Of a stretch of 64,000 bases of DNA, positions 50,701 to 60,625 are shown one piece after another; within the stretch, counting starts at the first letter, position 1; each line of letters starts with the position of its first letter. Both the position numbers and the translations under genes were made by a program. The stretch lies in contig NC_058513.1 in assembly GCF_020382885.2 (NCBI RefSeq), forward strand, positions 3,115,408 through 3,179,407, in the 5' to 3' direction. Under the pieces are notes generated by a model. It made no database searches. It saw nothing but the letters and a program-made list of their open reading frames with translations, and was not told the origin of the DNA. The stretch comes from Scatophagus argus. Taxonomy: Eukaryota; Chordata; Actinopteri; Scatophagidae.

Positions 50701-52300
50701 TCACAAGAATACACACCCTACGGTATGTAAACCGGTTTATCACGAGAATATAAACGTTTGAGGAAGTTTGAGCAACTGAATATAATCCCAAATTAGCTAA
50801 CGCAAAATACTACAGACTCATCCGCCAGCTGGCACTGGGGCTCAGCAGACATTGCTGTAAATTAGCTCCATGGCATCTTCTCGGAAACAGAAGTGAGTGA
50901 AATGGCCAAATGGGCAAAAACAATTCTTAGTGATAAATCACTATAGTCAGGTTTTGGTCGCGACCAGGCTTGGCTGTGATTCCGATAATGGATTTAGAGT
51001 GTGGAATGAGGGGGCTAAGGTTGCATAATCTAACATAACCAAAACACTAACGCACATACTTACAAATGTAATTACAAAGCTATATTATAAGACGACGGGA
51101 GGATTGTTTCAGTACAGCATTAGTAATGTTAAAGACTGACGTGTTTATTTTGTCTTAATGCATTATTTGACGGGCTGAAATCTCGACAGAACTAAATATA
51201 CAAAACGAGAAGCACCTTCGTGACGTTGTCAGGCGACTGAAGCAACTTCATCAACAAAGGTTGCAAATGAATGTTGACACGGTGAATACAATTACAGCAT
51301 CTAACTTTAACAGTATCATATTTGTCGTTTATATGCCACAAACAGCGGTGCATTCAGTGGCCTGGCTTAGGGGAGAGGAACACTTCAGTGTAGGCCTTGT
51401 GGGTACTTGTAGAAGCCTGGTGCTAATAATACTGGTGAACACACATTCTTGAATGCATCTTTACACTATCAGACATTTGGGATTTAGTTTTTGTTTTTAA
51501 TGAGAATAATGTCTGAGTCGAGGAATGAAAACTCTTCATTGTTCCACGACTGGTCTGTCGTTTCAGCAGCTAAACAGAGACGACTTCATTACCGCTAACT
51601 TGGTAGCCGTGTAGTTTCAGGGAGCCAATTCAAGCTAAGGAAAGAAAGCTCGAGGCGGAGCGGAAACTTTGTTATATGGCTTTCAAAATAAAGGCGTACC
51701 TTTGACATACAGCTAGCTATACTACAGAGATCATACCTTTGGAAACAAAGGTTAAGCAATCATTTTACGTGGTTAATATTTAAATATTAGTAAATTTACT
51801 GTGTATCATGTCAACACTAATATTAATAACACCATTACTACACTGCACTCAGTGCTAGAATAACAACAAATCATAGACTGGAGAACCTCAAAGTGATATT
51901 TCATACAGTGTTGCGAGTGCATTACCCACGATGATTATAAATAGCCTACTTCATTTGCTAATAACAATGCCGAAAAATTCAGTGAAAGGTCAAATTACAA
52001 CTTCTTAAGTCTTACTTACACTATCGCGAATTTTATTTTGAAAGTTCTATCCGGAAATATCGAATTTTTCTGTCTGCCTTGACTGTATTTTTTCTGATTC
52101 TGGGAAGCTACAAGCTACCTTTTCCTACGAACTCCAGTGTTTTTCAGTTGAAATAGAAGAATCTGAAATAAAGGCCACTGTCGCCTACCTTGCATGCTGC
52201 TGCTCTGTGTCTGCTGATGAAAGTGGTGCGACGTGGATCCTACAATGTTGCTGCTGTTGCTGGAGCTTGTGGAGTTGCTGTCAGGACTGGGAGTCGCCAT
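41680..52300 (-). CDS. map2k4: MAP kinase kinase 4 (gene span; 11 coding exons plus a microexon)
   Basis: MKK4 is a dual-specificity kinase that phosphorylates JNK and p38 in the stress pathway. In transcript order the exons are 52300-52189, 47062-46960, 45720-45546, 45072-44953, 44798-44679, 44593-44542, 44342-44215, 43311-43234, 43072-42924, 42828-42783 and 41793-41680; they total 1197 nt, that is 398 aa plus stop (human 399). Visible motifs: D-site-like basic KRKALKLNF near residue 40, glycine loop IGRGAYGSV (107-115), catalytic Lys130 in MAVK, HRD (Asp228), DFG (246-248), activation loop SIAKT with Ser256 and Thr260, and the C-terminal docking end [14 protein letters not shown]. The start ATG gives [10 protein letters not shown] with a Ser/Asn-rich head. 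The optional 33-nt microexon at 48296-48328 would give 409 aa. Splice sites are inferred by eye. The kinase is intact. Confidence 0.96.
42783..42828 (-). CDS. map2k4: map2k4 exon, kinase C-lobe end
   Basis: The 46-nt exon encodes (C)[15 protein letters not shown], including the conserved Arg of the KRP motif. The acceptor is CTGTTCAG and the donor GTAAGT. Confidence 0.95.
42924..43072 (-). CDS. map2k4: map2k4 exon, kinase C-lobe
   Basis: The exon encodes [20 protein letters not shown] then [20 protein letters not shown] and PKFINFVNL. The donor splits the Cys codon (CTATG|GTAAGT). Confidence 0.96.
43234..43311 (-). CDS. map2k4: map2k4 exon, APE motif to alpha-F
   Basis: Twenty-six codons: [20 protein letters not shown] then SLGITL. 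With the preceding exon it forms the APE motif and the invariant Asp of the DVWS segment. Confidence 0.97.
43654..43857. mobile_element. hAT-type MITE, 204 bp, with 8-bp target duplication
   Basis: Terminal inverted repeats begin CAGGCATGTCAAACTGGTCC and end with GGACCAGTTTGAGATGCCTG; pairing continues inward for roughly 60 bp, so the element is close to one long hairpin. It is flanked by the direct 8-bp repeat ATTTAGAT (43646-43653 and 43858-43865), the hAT hallmark. It lies in a map2k4 intron and encodes nothing. Confidence 0.9.
44215..44342 (-). CDS. map2k4: map2k4 exon, DFG and activation loop
   Basis: The exon encodes [20 protein letters not shown] then [20 protein letters not shown] and YMA. 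It contains the catalytic loop, DFG and the phospho-acceptors Ser256 and Thr260. Confidence 0.97.
44542..44593 (-). CDS. map2k4: map2k4 exon ending at catalytic loop
   Basis: The 52-nt exon encodes [17 protein letters not shown]; the following Asp of HRD is split across the junction. The acceptor is CAACAG and the donor GTGAGT. Confidence 0.95.
44679..44798 (-). CDS. map2k4: map2k4 exon, hinge region
   Basis: Forty codons: [20 protein letters not shown] then [24 protein letters not shown] is the hinge. It is phase 0/0 between TTTCAG and GTGAGT. Confidence 0.96.
44953..45072 (-). CDS. map2k4: map2k4 exon, kinase N-lobe (alpha-C)
   Basis: Forty codons: [20 protein letters not shown] then [20 protein letters not shown]. 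The Glu of the alpha-C salt bridge is in this region. The donor is GAG|GTCTGA, a weak match to the consensus but correctly placed. Confidence 0.95.
45546..45720 (-). CDS. map2k4: map2k4 exon, glycine loop and catalytic lysine
   Basis: The exon encodes [20 protein letters not shown], then [20 protein letters not shown] and QIMAVK. It holds the ATP-binding glycine loop and Lys130. It starts in phase 2 and ends in phase 0 at GTGACA. Confidence 0.97.
45721..46959 (-). other. map2k4: map2k4 intron 2
   Basis: 1.2 kb without recognisable elements. Other map2k4 introns over 300 bp are 41794-42782 and 45073-45545 (nothing seen) and 43312-44214 (hAT MITE). Confidence 0.65.
46960..47062 (-). CDS. map2k4: map2k4 exon 2, docking site
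   Basis: The exon encodes (G)[19 protein letters not shown] and ends QNPH. The KRKALKLNF cluster is the MAP kinase docking site of the family. The acceptor is CTGGTCAG and the donor AT|GTGAGT. Confidence 0.94.
47063..48295 (-). other. map2k4: map2k4 intron between microexon and exon 2
   Basis: 1.2 kb with a poly-A run near 47.24 kb and the possible hAT relic at 47485-47642. Confidence 0.6.
47485..47642. mobile_element. possible hAT MITE relic, 158 bp
   Basis: The ends CAGGGGTTCTCAA and TTGAGAATCCCTG are inverted repeats of hAT type with one mismatch. Flanking 8-bp duplications are not recognisable, so the call is weak. It lies in a map2k4 intron. Confidence 0.4.
48296..48328 (-). CDS. map2k4: map2k4 33-nt optional microexon
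   Basis: On the minus strand a strong acceptor (CTTTACTTCAG) and a GTAAGC donor flank exactly 33 nt in phase 1/1. Inclusion inserts [11 protein letters not shown] between MQG and KRKALK. From memory, mammalian MAP2K4 has a longer isoform with an 11-residue insertion at the same place, so this is probably a conserved alternative exon; usage in this species is inference. Confidence 0.78.
48329..52188 (-). other. map2k4: map2k4 first intron (5' part)
   Basis: 3.9 kb. AT-rich with a short perfect hairpin at 49718-49746 in a stretch rich in TGGCA/TGCCA words. No exon was recognised. Confidence 0.6.
52189..52300 (-). CDS. map2k4: map2k4 coding exon 1
   Basis: The exon encodes [20 protein letters not shown] and ends SSSMQ plus one base before GTAGGC. 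The SSMQ junction matches the mammalian protein. The first exon contains a CTG/TTG-rich run encoding Ser/Asn. Confidence 0.92.
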
Positions 52301-54368
52301 TGTTGTGTTGGATTCCGGCAGCAGCGCTCAGGCTGCAATGCAGAGTGAAACTTCGCCCTCTTTGCCTCCAGACGGGACACTGCGCCACTTGAACGCAGCA
52401 GCTGCACCACGGCCACGTCTTTGCCGCTGCTGCCTTCAGGCCACGTCGGATATAACACTAAATAGCGATTTCACGGCGCAATGTTGCACATAATTCAATC
52501 ACTTGTGCAAACCAACACAACCTACATATTAAACATCAGTCTTTATCTCATCATCTACCCTCTCTCATCGTCCCAGATTATACTGTATCGACTCAATTTC
52601 TTTTTATGTGATTCAGCAAGGCTGTACACAAAATAGGTATTCCCCTTTAACCTGCATTGTTAGCGTGCACTTTGTCCCTCCTGATTCACATTCTTTTGTT
52701 TTGCTTGAATCACACACTTTAGCATAAATGCTTTATATTTCATATACATTTCAGTTGTTTTCTTGTCAGATGTGTCGTCGCCTCGAAGAAAATCAACCCA
52801 AGAATTTAATGTTCACTCATGACCTTTGAAATACTAGTTTGACAAAATAACCTTCAATCAAAGTCAAGTTACTGGATACATCCAATGTTTTACAAGTATT
52901 GTTGTTTGTCAGTAGGTGGCATTTGTTCTTTTAAGGTAATATATAAGAGAAGGCCCTTTAAAATGACTTATATGTGCATACTTTATATCCACCTGCTGTT
53001 GAAGACTGTGAGATGCTGTTTAAAACTCCAGAAAATCCTGCCGGCAAGTTCAAATTTATCTCATCTTATTAAAAAAATATAATAATAATAATAATAAAAA
53101 TCAAGTGAACTTTCTTTTGCTTTATTTCAGATACAAACACTGAATCCACCACTTTCCCAAGTAACCTGAATGCAGCATAAGTATGTCAGACATACTTAGT
53201 GGTGCGGAAGTGCAACTACAGCAGCAACTGGATTTTTATTATTCTGCATATTGTTTTACATTGCAAGTCATACAGATTTGCACTCATCTTGTATTGATCT
53301 TATCAGTTCAAAAAGTGATTATAGTTACACTGCACCAATCAAACATCTCACTACATAACACAATATACTGTTTTCCAAATAAGAAAATCAGTTATGTGCA
53401 ACAATCAAAAAGGCACCAATTGTATCAGAAAATCACTTGCTTCTTAAAACATGTGCATAAAACTGAAAATTCTACCATTTCCCCTCCAAATTAAAATACA
53501 ATCAAGATATAAGATATATTTCACACCTTGTCATATAAAAAATAAATAAATAAAAAGTAAGTGGAATGAACCATCTGAGATATGGTATTTGTTTTGCTGA
53601 GGTAAGTGGACATGCACCTAAAAACATGGCGTGAGTGTTATTTTTCTTCACGTTGCTCGTGCGACATCTTTTAAAACAACTAGAATGTTATATTTCTTCC
53701 ATTGCTGAAGTACCTTCATGACTGTATTCCATTCCATTCATTTGTGAATGTTTTGTTCGGCTGAGAAAACACGGGATACTGGATGGAAGATAGATCCACG
53801 TGTATTTTGTTAAAGGTCCAGTGTTTGGGATTTTAGAATACCTACTGAAAGAAATGTAATATTAATAAGCATTTTTTTCATTAGCGTTTAATCACCTGAA
53901 ATTAAGAATCATGTTTTCATTACCTTAAAATTTGCTTGTAACATCTACAGAGGGAAGCAGGTGCTCTTCCATGGAGGCAGCCACGTTTCTACTGCAGGCC
54001 AGAACAGACGAACGAAACACTGGCTCTGGCCTTCACATTCTGCACAGCCGCCGTAGGCTCTCCTACACCAGCCGCTTTTACGCAGAATAAGCCAAATATT
54101 ACAGATAACAAGTTACAAAAGGTCAAGAACCCCTTGAAGGTAAGGGTGAGAGACTAGGTACTGCAATCTGATATCTCACCACTACATTCCACTAAATCCC
54201 ACACTCTGGACCTTAAAGTGACTCGTGTAAAATTCCCTGACCTCTTGAGAGAATGTAACAAACATCCTCTACATTTTCCAGTCTGGAATATAGCTCTATA
54301 TCCCAACATATTCCAAAAATGTTGCCTTTACAGCTTCAGTAATACATGACTCATAATTACAGCATGCA
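52301..54368. other. map2k4 promoter region and spacer to adprm
   Basis: 52301-52480 is GC-rich next to the map2k4 start and likely holds its 5' UTR and promoter. The rest is AT-rich with an (AAT)n run near 53.08 kb; the part nearest adprm should hold its 3' UTR (minus strand). No gene seen. Confidence 0.55.
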
Positions 54369-54694
54369 TCATTTTGCCCCATGAGCTACATCATTTTGGC
54401 ATCCCGGGAACAGAAACACTCGATCTGCAGTCCTGCCATTCCCCTTCAGCACCATCCTGTCCTCATACACAGAGACTGTGCCAAAGGCGTTGCTGTCAGG
54501 TGGGGTCTCAATCACGCCCTCCAACGTCAGGTGGTGCACTCCTGTCTCCATGTCCAGGTGGTATCCGCCGTCGTGGTCGTGTCCAGCCATGAAACACACC
54601 ACACTGCTATGGGACCGTATGATGGCCAGGAGCTCACTGAAATTCCAAGCGAGGCAGATGTAATCTGTGGAGTTGGGGTGTACAGGTAGGTGAC
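54369..54694 (-). CDS. adprm: adprm exon 3
   Basis: The exon encodes [20 protein letters not shown], then [40 protein letters not shown] and the end DVAHGAK, stop [10 protein letters not shown] has Asp where mammals have Thr. Confidence 0.94.
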
Positions 54695-56839
54695 CTGTGC
54701 AAGGAAAAGAAAAAAAAACAAACATGTCTGTCATCTGTTGTAACTGGGCTTGCAGAACAGCAGATCAGACTTTCTGTTATCCAGCAATTACCGTCATTTT
54801 ACTGGAAAATCTGTTCAAGTCCTACATATTCAAATCACTACTGTCATTGAACCCAATGACAACGATTGAGCAAAAGGAGAGACTGGAGGGAAATAGTCTC
54901 TGGTGAGTGAGCTGTCACAGATGCACTAAACTCATAAACGCACTGAACTGAACTACCTCAGCTGCCGCAGTTCCGCACTCTTTGCACATGACTCTTGCAC
55001 ACAGCTTCTCATACAAACTCCTTGCACATAAACTCTGCTGTGTTTGCACACTCACATGTTCACAAATGCACAGTGACACATGCTGCTACCACATCTTGTG
55101 CTGCTGTTTGTTTATTTTTTTATTGCACTATTGTCTAATGTCAAATTGTCTATGTCTATATTTACTGTTTTTGTCTAAGTTATTGTGCCCTTGTTTTATG
55201 CATACCTTTACTTTAAAAAAAAAATATGATAAACTTGTTATCTGTTACTTGTTAGAGAGTTGTGAAACAACATTTCACACTTTTCTGTATGTCCTGCACA
55301 TATTGCAAAGTTGACATTAAAGAATCCTGGAATCCTTGAATTGCAAATGCAAACCACATTTGCCCTTTTTAAAATCAGAATCCGAATTCCTTTATTTATC
55401 CCTGATGGGAAATTTATTTTTAAAAAAATGGAACAAATAGAAAAGGAAGCGGCTAATAATGAATACTACTTGCATGCCCACGTGTGCTCTACTTCAGCAG
55501 CGAAGAAGCGACAGTTTTTACTTACTGACAATTGTGACTTTTTCCCGCTTGTCATCAGCCAAGCACAGAACACAATCCAGCCACTCCAGCTGGTCCTTAC
55601 TGAACCCACCGTTGAACTTTGTGAACCTCTGCTGTGGGCCCTCAAACACTGAAAGGAAAGCACAAAATGTTAATGTTAACAATCTACTCACTCATCACTG
55701 TTAGTCACCCTGCCGTCTGTGAAATGGCTAAAGAGTAATAAAAAAATGTTACTAAATGATGTCACTGAGTGATAAGAAACAAAGGGTGGGGTCCTTTGGA
55801 CTAATGATGTATCCTGTCTACAATTACTGCAAACTGCAAGTGCAGGCGATGAAACTGACTGGCAGTGTAGTGTCTGTTAAGGAATCAACGACTATATTTA
55901 AAAGATATCTTAGTACGATCTCTGTTAACAAAATCCAAGAGTCCATTTAATTTATTGTTTTTGTGTTGTTATCATATATTTTTTCAATTTTGATTCCAAT
56001 GTCAGAATTGACCTAAGAAGCAGTTTATCCTAACTATTTCTTGGACAATATCATCCATCAGATGTGCTTATAGACCTTCACTGTATTTCATATCTTGTTA
56101 CAGTCTCGCTTCAACTTCAGCCTCTAAAAACCATTAACAAATAAGGCTTTTTTTTAAGAATTATATCAATTTAAAATCCAATATTTATTCCGACTTCTCA
56201 TGAAATAGCAGTGCATTACAGATTTGCACAAAACTAAATTCTAACTAGCTAGCGGGCTAGCATACCCGGGGGACAGTTGAGGTCTTCGTTGTTGTTGTGC
56301 TGTGTTATCAGATTCATAGCATCGGTGTACTGTTCACTGGACTCCTCTCTTCCCAGGAGGCTCACATCATATGCGTCCAACACAACGAACGTAAAGCCAG
56401 GAAACGGACTGAAGCGGTAGGCGTAGATATCACCGCCAGCCCGGGCTGTACTCGGGTTCCGGTCGGTGAGGAGCGAGCTGTTGAGTTTTGAACTCAGCAG
56501 CTCGCTCCTGCTGAAGTTATAAAATTCGTGGTTGCCCCACACGTGGTGGACCTCCACGGGCCAGGAGCTGAACTCTGTCAGCACGCTGTCCAGTGCTCTG
56601 TCAGAGGCGCCGTGGGCCTTGTTGAAACCGTCGATAATGTCTCCCAACTGGAGGATAAACTCTGGCACGACAGCCGGCTCTGACCAAGTTTCCTGGGCAT
56701 TTCTCAGCAGCTGGAGACTGCTCCGGTAGTACCGCCTCCTAGTCCGGCTGTAATTGTATCCGTCGTCGATGTCCGCGTACTGAATGTCAGCAATAACGCC
56801 GAACGTAAACAGCGGTGTTTGTTGAGGACAGTGGTCCAT
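54369..56839 (-). CDS. adprm: ADP-ribose/CDP-alcohol diphosphatase, manganese-dependent (3 exons)
   Basis: ADPRM is a metallophosphoesterase that hydrolyses ADP-ribose, CDP-choline-type alcohols and related nucleotides in a Mn-dependent way. Exons in transcript order are 56839-56266, 55648-55526 and 54694-54369; 1023 nt, giving 340 aa plus stop (human about 342). Metal-binding motifs are complete: FGVIADIQ (Asp18, Gln20), LQLGDIIDG (Asp67), WGNHEF (Asn103, His104), SHLPVHP (His234) and AGHDHDGG (His271, His273). The chosen start MDHCPQQ sits at the same distance from FGVIAD as in mammals; an in-frame ATG at 57083-57085 would add 82 residues. Short introns (617 and 831 bp) contain retrotransposon tails. 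The gene lies about 0.9 kb downstream of rsph1 on the same strand, with its own presumed promoter near 56.9-57.2 kb. Confidence 0.94.
54960..55345 (+). mobile_element. LINE-like 3' end relic
   Basis: The T-rich, CA-containing sequence ends GTCCTGCACATATTGCAAAG then TTGACATTAAAGAATCCTGG with short GAATCC/TTGA repeats, the kind of tail seen on many fish non-LTR retrotransposons. It lies in adprm intron 2. No coding part is present. Confidence 0.55.
55375..55422 (+). mobile_element. non-LTR retroelement tail fragment
   Basis: AGAATCCGAATTCCTTTATT then TATCCCTGATGGGAAATT is close to a tail motif (TTTATTGATCCC...GGGAAATTC) that also occurs at 59890-59920. Confidence 0.45.
55526..55648 (-). CDS. 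adprm: adprm exon 2
   Basis: The exon encodes (V)[19 protein letters not shown] then [20 protein letters not shown] and V. FNGGFS is the conserved family segment. Flanked by CCTTTCAG and GTAAGT. Confidence 0.94.
56266..56839 (-). CDS. adprm: adprm exon 1
   Basis: The exon encodes residues 1-191, from [20 protein letters not shown] to [10 protein letters not shown], with three of the metal-binding motifs. The donor is CCCCCGG|GTATGC. Confidence 0.94.
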
Positions 56840-57779
56840 TCTCGGTGCTGTCTTCGGACTAGCTGTCTGAGTGTGTTTGCCGCGTCTGCAGAGGGAGTTC
56901 ACCGTACAGAAGACATTAACCAGGTACCGGTAGAGTCTCACCCTCCTCACATGATAAAATCCAGCCAGTCTCTCGATGTAGCGTTGAGTTTCCTGTGTCA
57001 TCCTCCGCGATGACAGTTCAATAACCAACGCTGTCGGTTCGGCTGCAACACAATAAAAGCCACAACTTCCGCCCGTGTCCTTCAAAATAATGCTGTTAGA
57101 CAGCCTTTTGGCAAAGACTATGGATAATGCTAGATGGATAATGATAGAGATATTGACAAAGCAATGTCGATATGATGTGGAAAAAATATCGCCTGTTTAT
57201 TCATAATTACCTTGCTCGCTTGAAGAAATGTTCCTTTTCCCATTAGGCTGCAACATGGTGCGGCTTACTACATGACATGGGTCTGTGGTGTAACAGGTAT
57301 TCATTCATTCTCAGAACCTAACAATGAAGCACACAGTGTAATTGCCAAAAGATTTTCAGGAGCTGTTTTCCCAGAGCTGGTGTCACTACTGAAAAAAAAG
57401 GAACTACCTACACAAATAAGAAGCTGATATACCCATACACATACTTAACACACATATTTCAAAACAAAAGTAAATTCATTTGAGTCATTAAAATCACCTC
57501 CTGTGCTCTTTCTCTCACAGAGATATTGCGTATCGTCGTTATGATGATGTTTTTCTTGTCACTCAAGAAAAACGATTCTGCTCTGGACACCGTACTGTAT
57601 TTAGTACACCTGTGACATTTAAATCAAGCAATGGAAAGTTTCTGGTTGCTACAATGCGTCTTATAAAAAAATAACCCAGAAAACACAAGTTTAACACATT
57701 TTTACACATTTATTAAAATAAAATGTTACTTTGCTTAATAGACAAAGGTTGAAAGATGCCAGATTGTGGATCATGAGGA
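56840..57779 (-). other. adprm 5' region and rsph1 3' end
   Basis: Contains the open in-frame upstream extension of adprm (to 57085), presumably its promoter, and the rsph1 polyadenylation signal at 57709. No further gene seen. Confidence 0.55.
57709..57714 (-). terminator. AATAAA polyadenylation signal for rsph1
   Basis: TTTATT on the plus strand reads AATAAA on the coding strand, about 65 bp after the rsph1 stop. It implies a very short 3' UTR. Confidence 0.65.
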
Positions 57780-57826
57780 TCAGTTCCCCGCACCCTCCTC
57801 TGCTGAAGCTGTTTCCTCTTCCCCAG
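57780..57826 (-). CDS. rsph1: rsph1 last coding exon
   Basis: Fourteen residues ([15 protein letters not shown] including the split Ala) and TGA. It is a short acidic tail, and its phase fits exon 7. A downstream AATAAA supports it as terminal. It is the least certain exon because the tail is poorly conserved. Confidence 0.8.
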
Positions 57827-60593
57827 CTGACAACAGAAGACACACACACACACAACTAAGTGCCTGATACTGATATTCTGTCACAGTAGATCTTGTAAAA
57901 GTAGACAATTTGTATGCAAAACCAAAATTCATTAGAAAAGTGCAGAGAGAATTTTGAAAGAGCATTTAAAGCACGGCAGAATATATAATGTGATTTTTGT
58001 AAACACCCAAAACATTTTGCGTGTGGCATTTTGGTGTGTGGCATTCTACTCATTTCTCTCATTTTGGGTTGATAAAGTTCACCTGAAGTCTCTTTTCCTG
58101 GAGGCCACAGTGTCAGGCCGGTGATACACTTGGGAGTCCACTTCAGGACGGCGGTGGAGGCCAACTCGCCCCACTCCCCCTCAGCTCGGTCCTACAAAGA
58201 ACGGAGTGGAGAGAAGAAACGCTCTGAAACATAACACAGTTTGGCTTGTACCTTCAGGCAAACTGCACGCGTATTTCCATCTTTTGCACAGATCACAGCG
58301 GGCCTCGCTCTGCTCACTGATAGGCTCAATAAACGCGATGCACGTTGCAGCTCGCATCTGCACAACATACTTCTAAGTTGTTTACATGCATGCTGAAGTT
58401 TTTATATGGTCGAGAATGATGACCGCATCATAGATTTAAAGTCCCACATGCACTTAGAACAGGCAAGAGTGCACACTGAAAAAAGAATAACACTTCTAGC
58501 AGTATGTTCAACAAGAGTAATGTATTGACGATCATCACGCAGGACACTGATGGCAGAGCGATCCACCATCAGCAGCTGTGTATAAAGGCTGTGGTGCCAC
58601 CTCCTCTGCTCCTCCTGAGATCCCTAAGGTGAGGTAACCCTCCCTGGAGCCCGGGTAGCGTGACCTTTGTGCTTTTGTATTTTTTCCGTCCTCCTCAACA
58701 GTCGCTGGCTGTAGTTTTAGTCAAGAGAGTTGTCATGGTTACATTCTGGTATTCTTTCAGTGTATCGTGACAAAGGAAGTTAACTACACGAGCAGAAACT
58801 GAAATGGATAGTGCTGAGGCTGAATTACCTGCTCTGCTTGGTGGTATTCACCATGCTGCTCACACCCAATGTCAAACACATACTTCCCCGGGCCTGATGG
58901 CTGCAAAATAAGAACGAGATGGCAGAGTCAACTCAAACACTGAGGAGAAAATCTTTGACAACGACGATGTTACAGATCACCATGATACAAAATACCATTA
59001 CTTAAAGGAAACAATGCTTTATTGCTCTAACCGTTGTTTCCATCAGTTCTAATAACACTGTACTCATTGAAGTAAATGCTGAGATCTGGAAACAAGGTGA
59101 AAATAAGTCAAACAGGGCAGGAAACAAGCAAGCAAAGCAAACCATCACAAAGGTTGTAAAGAACACAGCAGTTTAACCAGACTGGTTTCCCTTTAGTCCC
59201 TGTCTGTTAACTGTGATGCATGTTTAAACTGCAACGTGTGCAGAATAGTTTCATTAGGGTGCTGGATCTGTTTTTTTCTTCTTATTTTTTTTAAACACAA
59301 ATGTATTGGCTGTTAGGTCAATTCTTTTGGAAGGAAAAGATTGCAGCAAAGCTACTGGCGTGCTTTATTAAATATTAGTTTACTTGAGGATTTACAACCA
59401 CTCTGATCATCAGACTGCTCATGTGTCTTACCCAGCTGGATTTATTTAATGCAAAAGCAAAAGCCAAGCTGTAATGGAGAGGGAGACACTCCTAAACTGA
59501 TGTAAAGAAATTAAAAACTGACTATTTACTTTAACTGAAAACTAAGATATAACTGATAGTCTGCATAGTAACCAATCTACCTTATTACCTCTGACAGAAC
59601 TTGAGCTTGTTTATTATAAATGAACCTGACTATTAGGCCACAGTAAAATATTAAAAATATTTTCTTTAATCACTGGCCTAGCATTGTGTGAATAAGTCAT
59701 GAAAGCAGAACTTACATAATTGTTGACAAAGTTACCCTTGTATCTGTGGTTAGAGTGGATGTACTCTCCAGCCGACTCCATCATGCCATTTACCCATGAG
59801 CCCTTGTACTTTGAGCCAGTTTCGTGGTAGTAGTAAGTGCCCTGGCCATGCCTGGGGGTAGATAGATGGATAGATAGATGGATAGATAGAAACTTTATTG
59901 ATCCCGAGGGAAATTCAAGTCAAACAACACCAAGGATTTCATTCATTTTAAGTTCCCAGAGAAAACAACTTCCCATATATTTATATTTGGAGTTTAAATA
60001 AATGTATCGTGGAGGCTTTGAATGAAAAAGCCACAGGAGAAAGTGCTTTCTGAAAACAGGATGTGGTCCAAACCTGAGAGATGAATGAAAGCTAGATCTC
60101 AGTGATATGCAAAAACTGTGGATTTACCTCATGTGATTTAACCACTCTCCATCATATTTGTCTCCGTTGGGGTAAGTGTAGACACCATGACCCTGTCTCA
60201 GGTCCTCAACCCATGACCCTGACACACAAAGAGAGACAACAGTAAGAGTTTCCACTGGACCGGCTTCAGCTGAAAAAACGAACCTTCACAGGACTGTAAA
60301 CATACATTTAGCACACAGTGAAATGCAAGAGTTGGTAACTACCTCAGTTTGTAAGCTTTAGACTTACTGTACCTTCATATTTAGAGCCATCTGGATAGTA
60401 GAAGGTTCCCTGTCCATGTTTCACGTTCTGGTAATATTCTCCCACATATCTCGACCCATCCTTGAAGCGATATGTCCCCTATAAGACAAAATAGTTAAAG
60501 ATAAGTACAGAGCTGTCAGAGAGGCCAGGGGAAATTGTGAAGTGTGTGAGAAACCTTCTGTCTATTTACTGCAAAAAAAAGAAGAAGAAGAAG

Positions 60594-60625
<32 letters not shown>

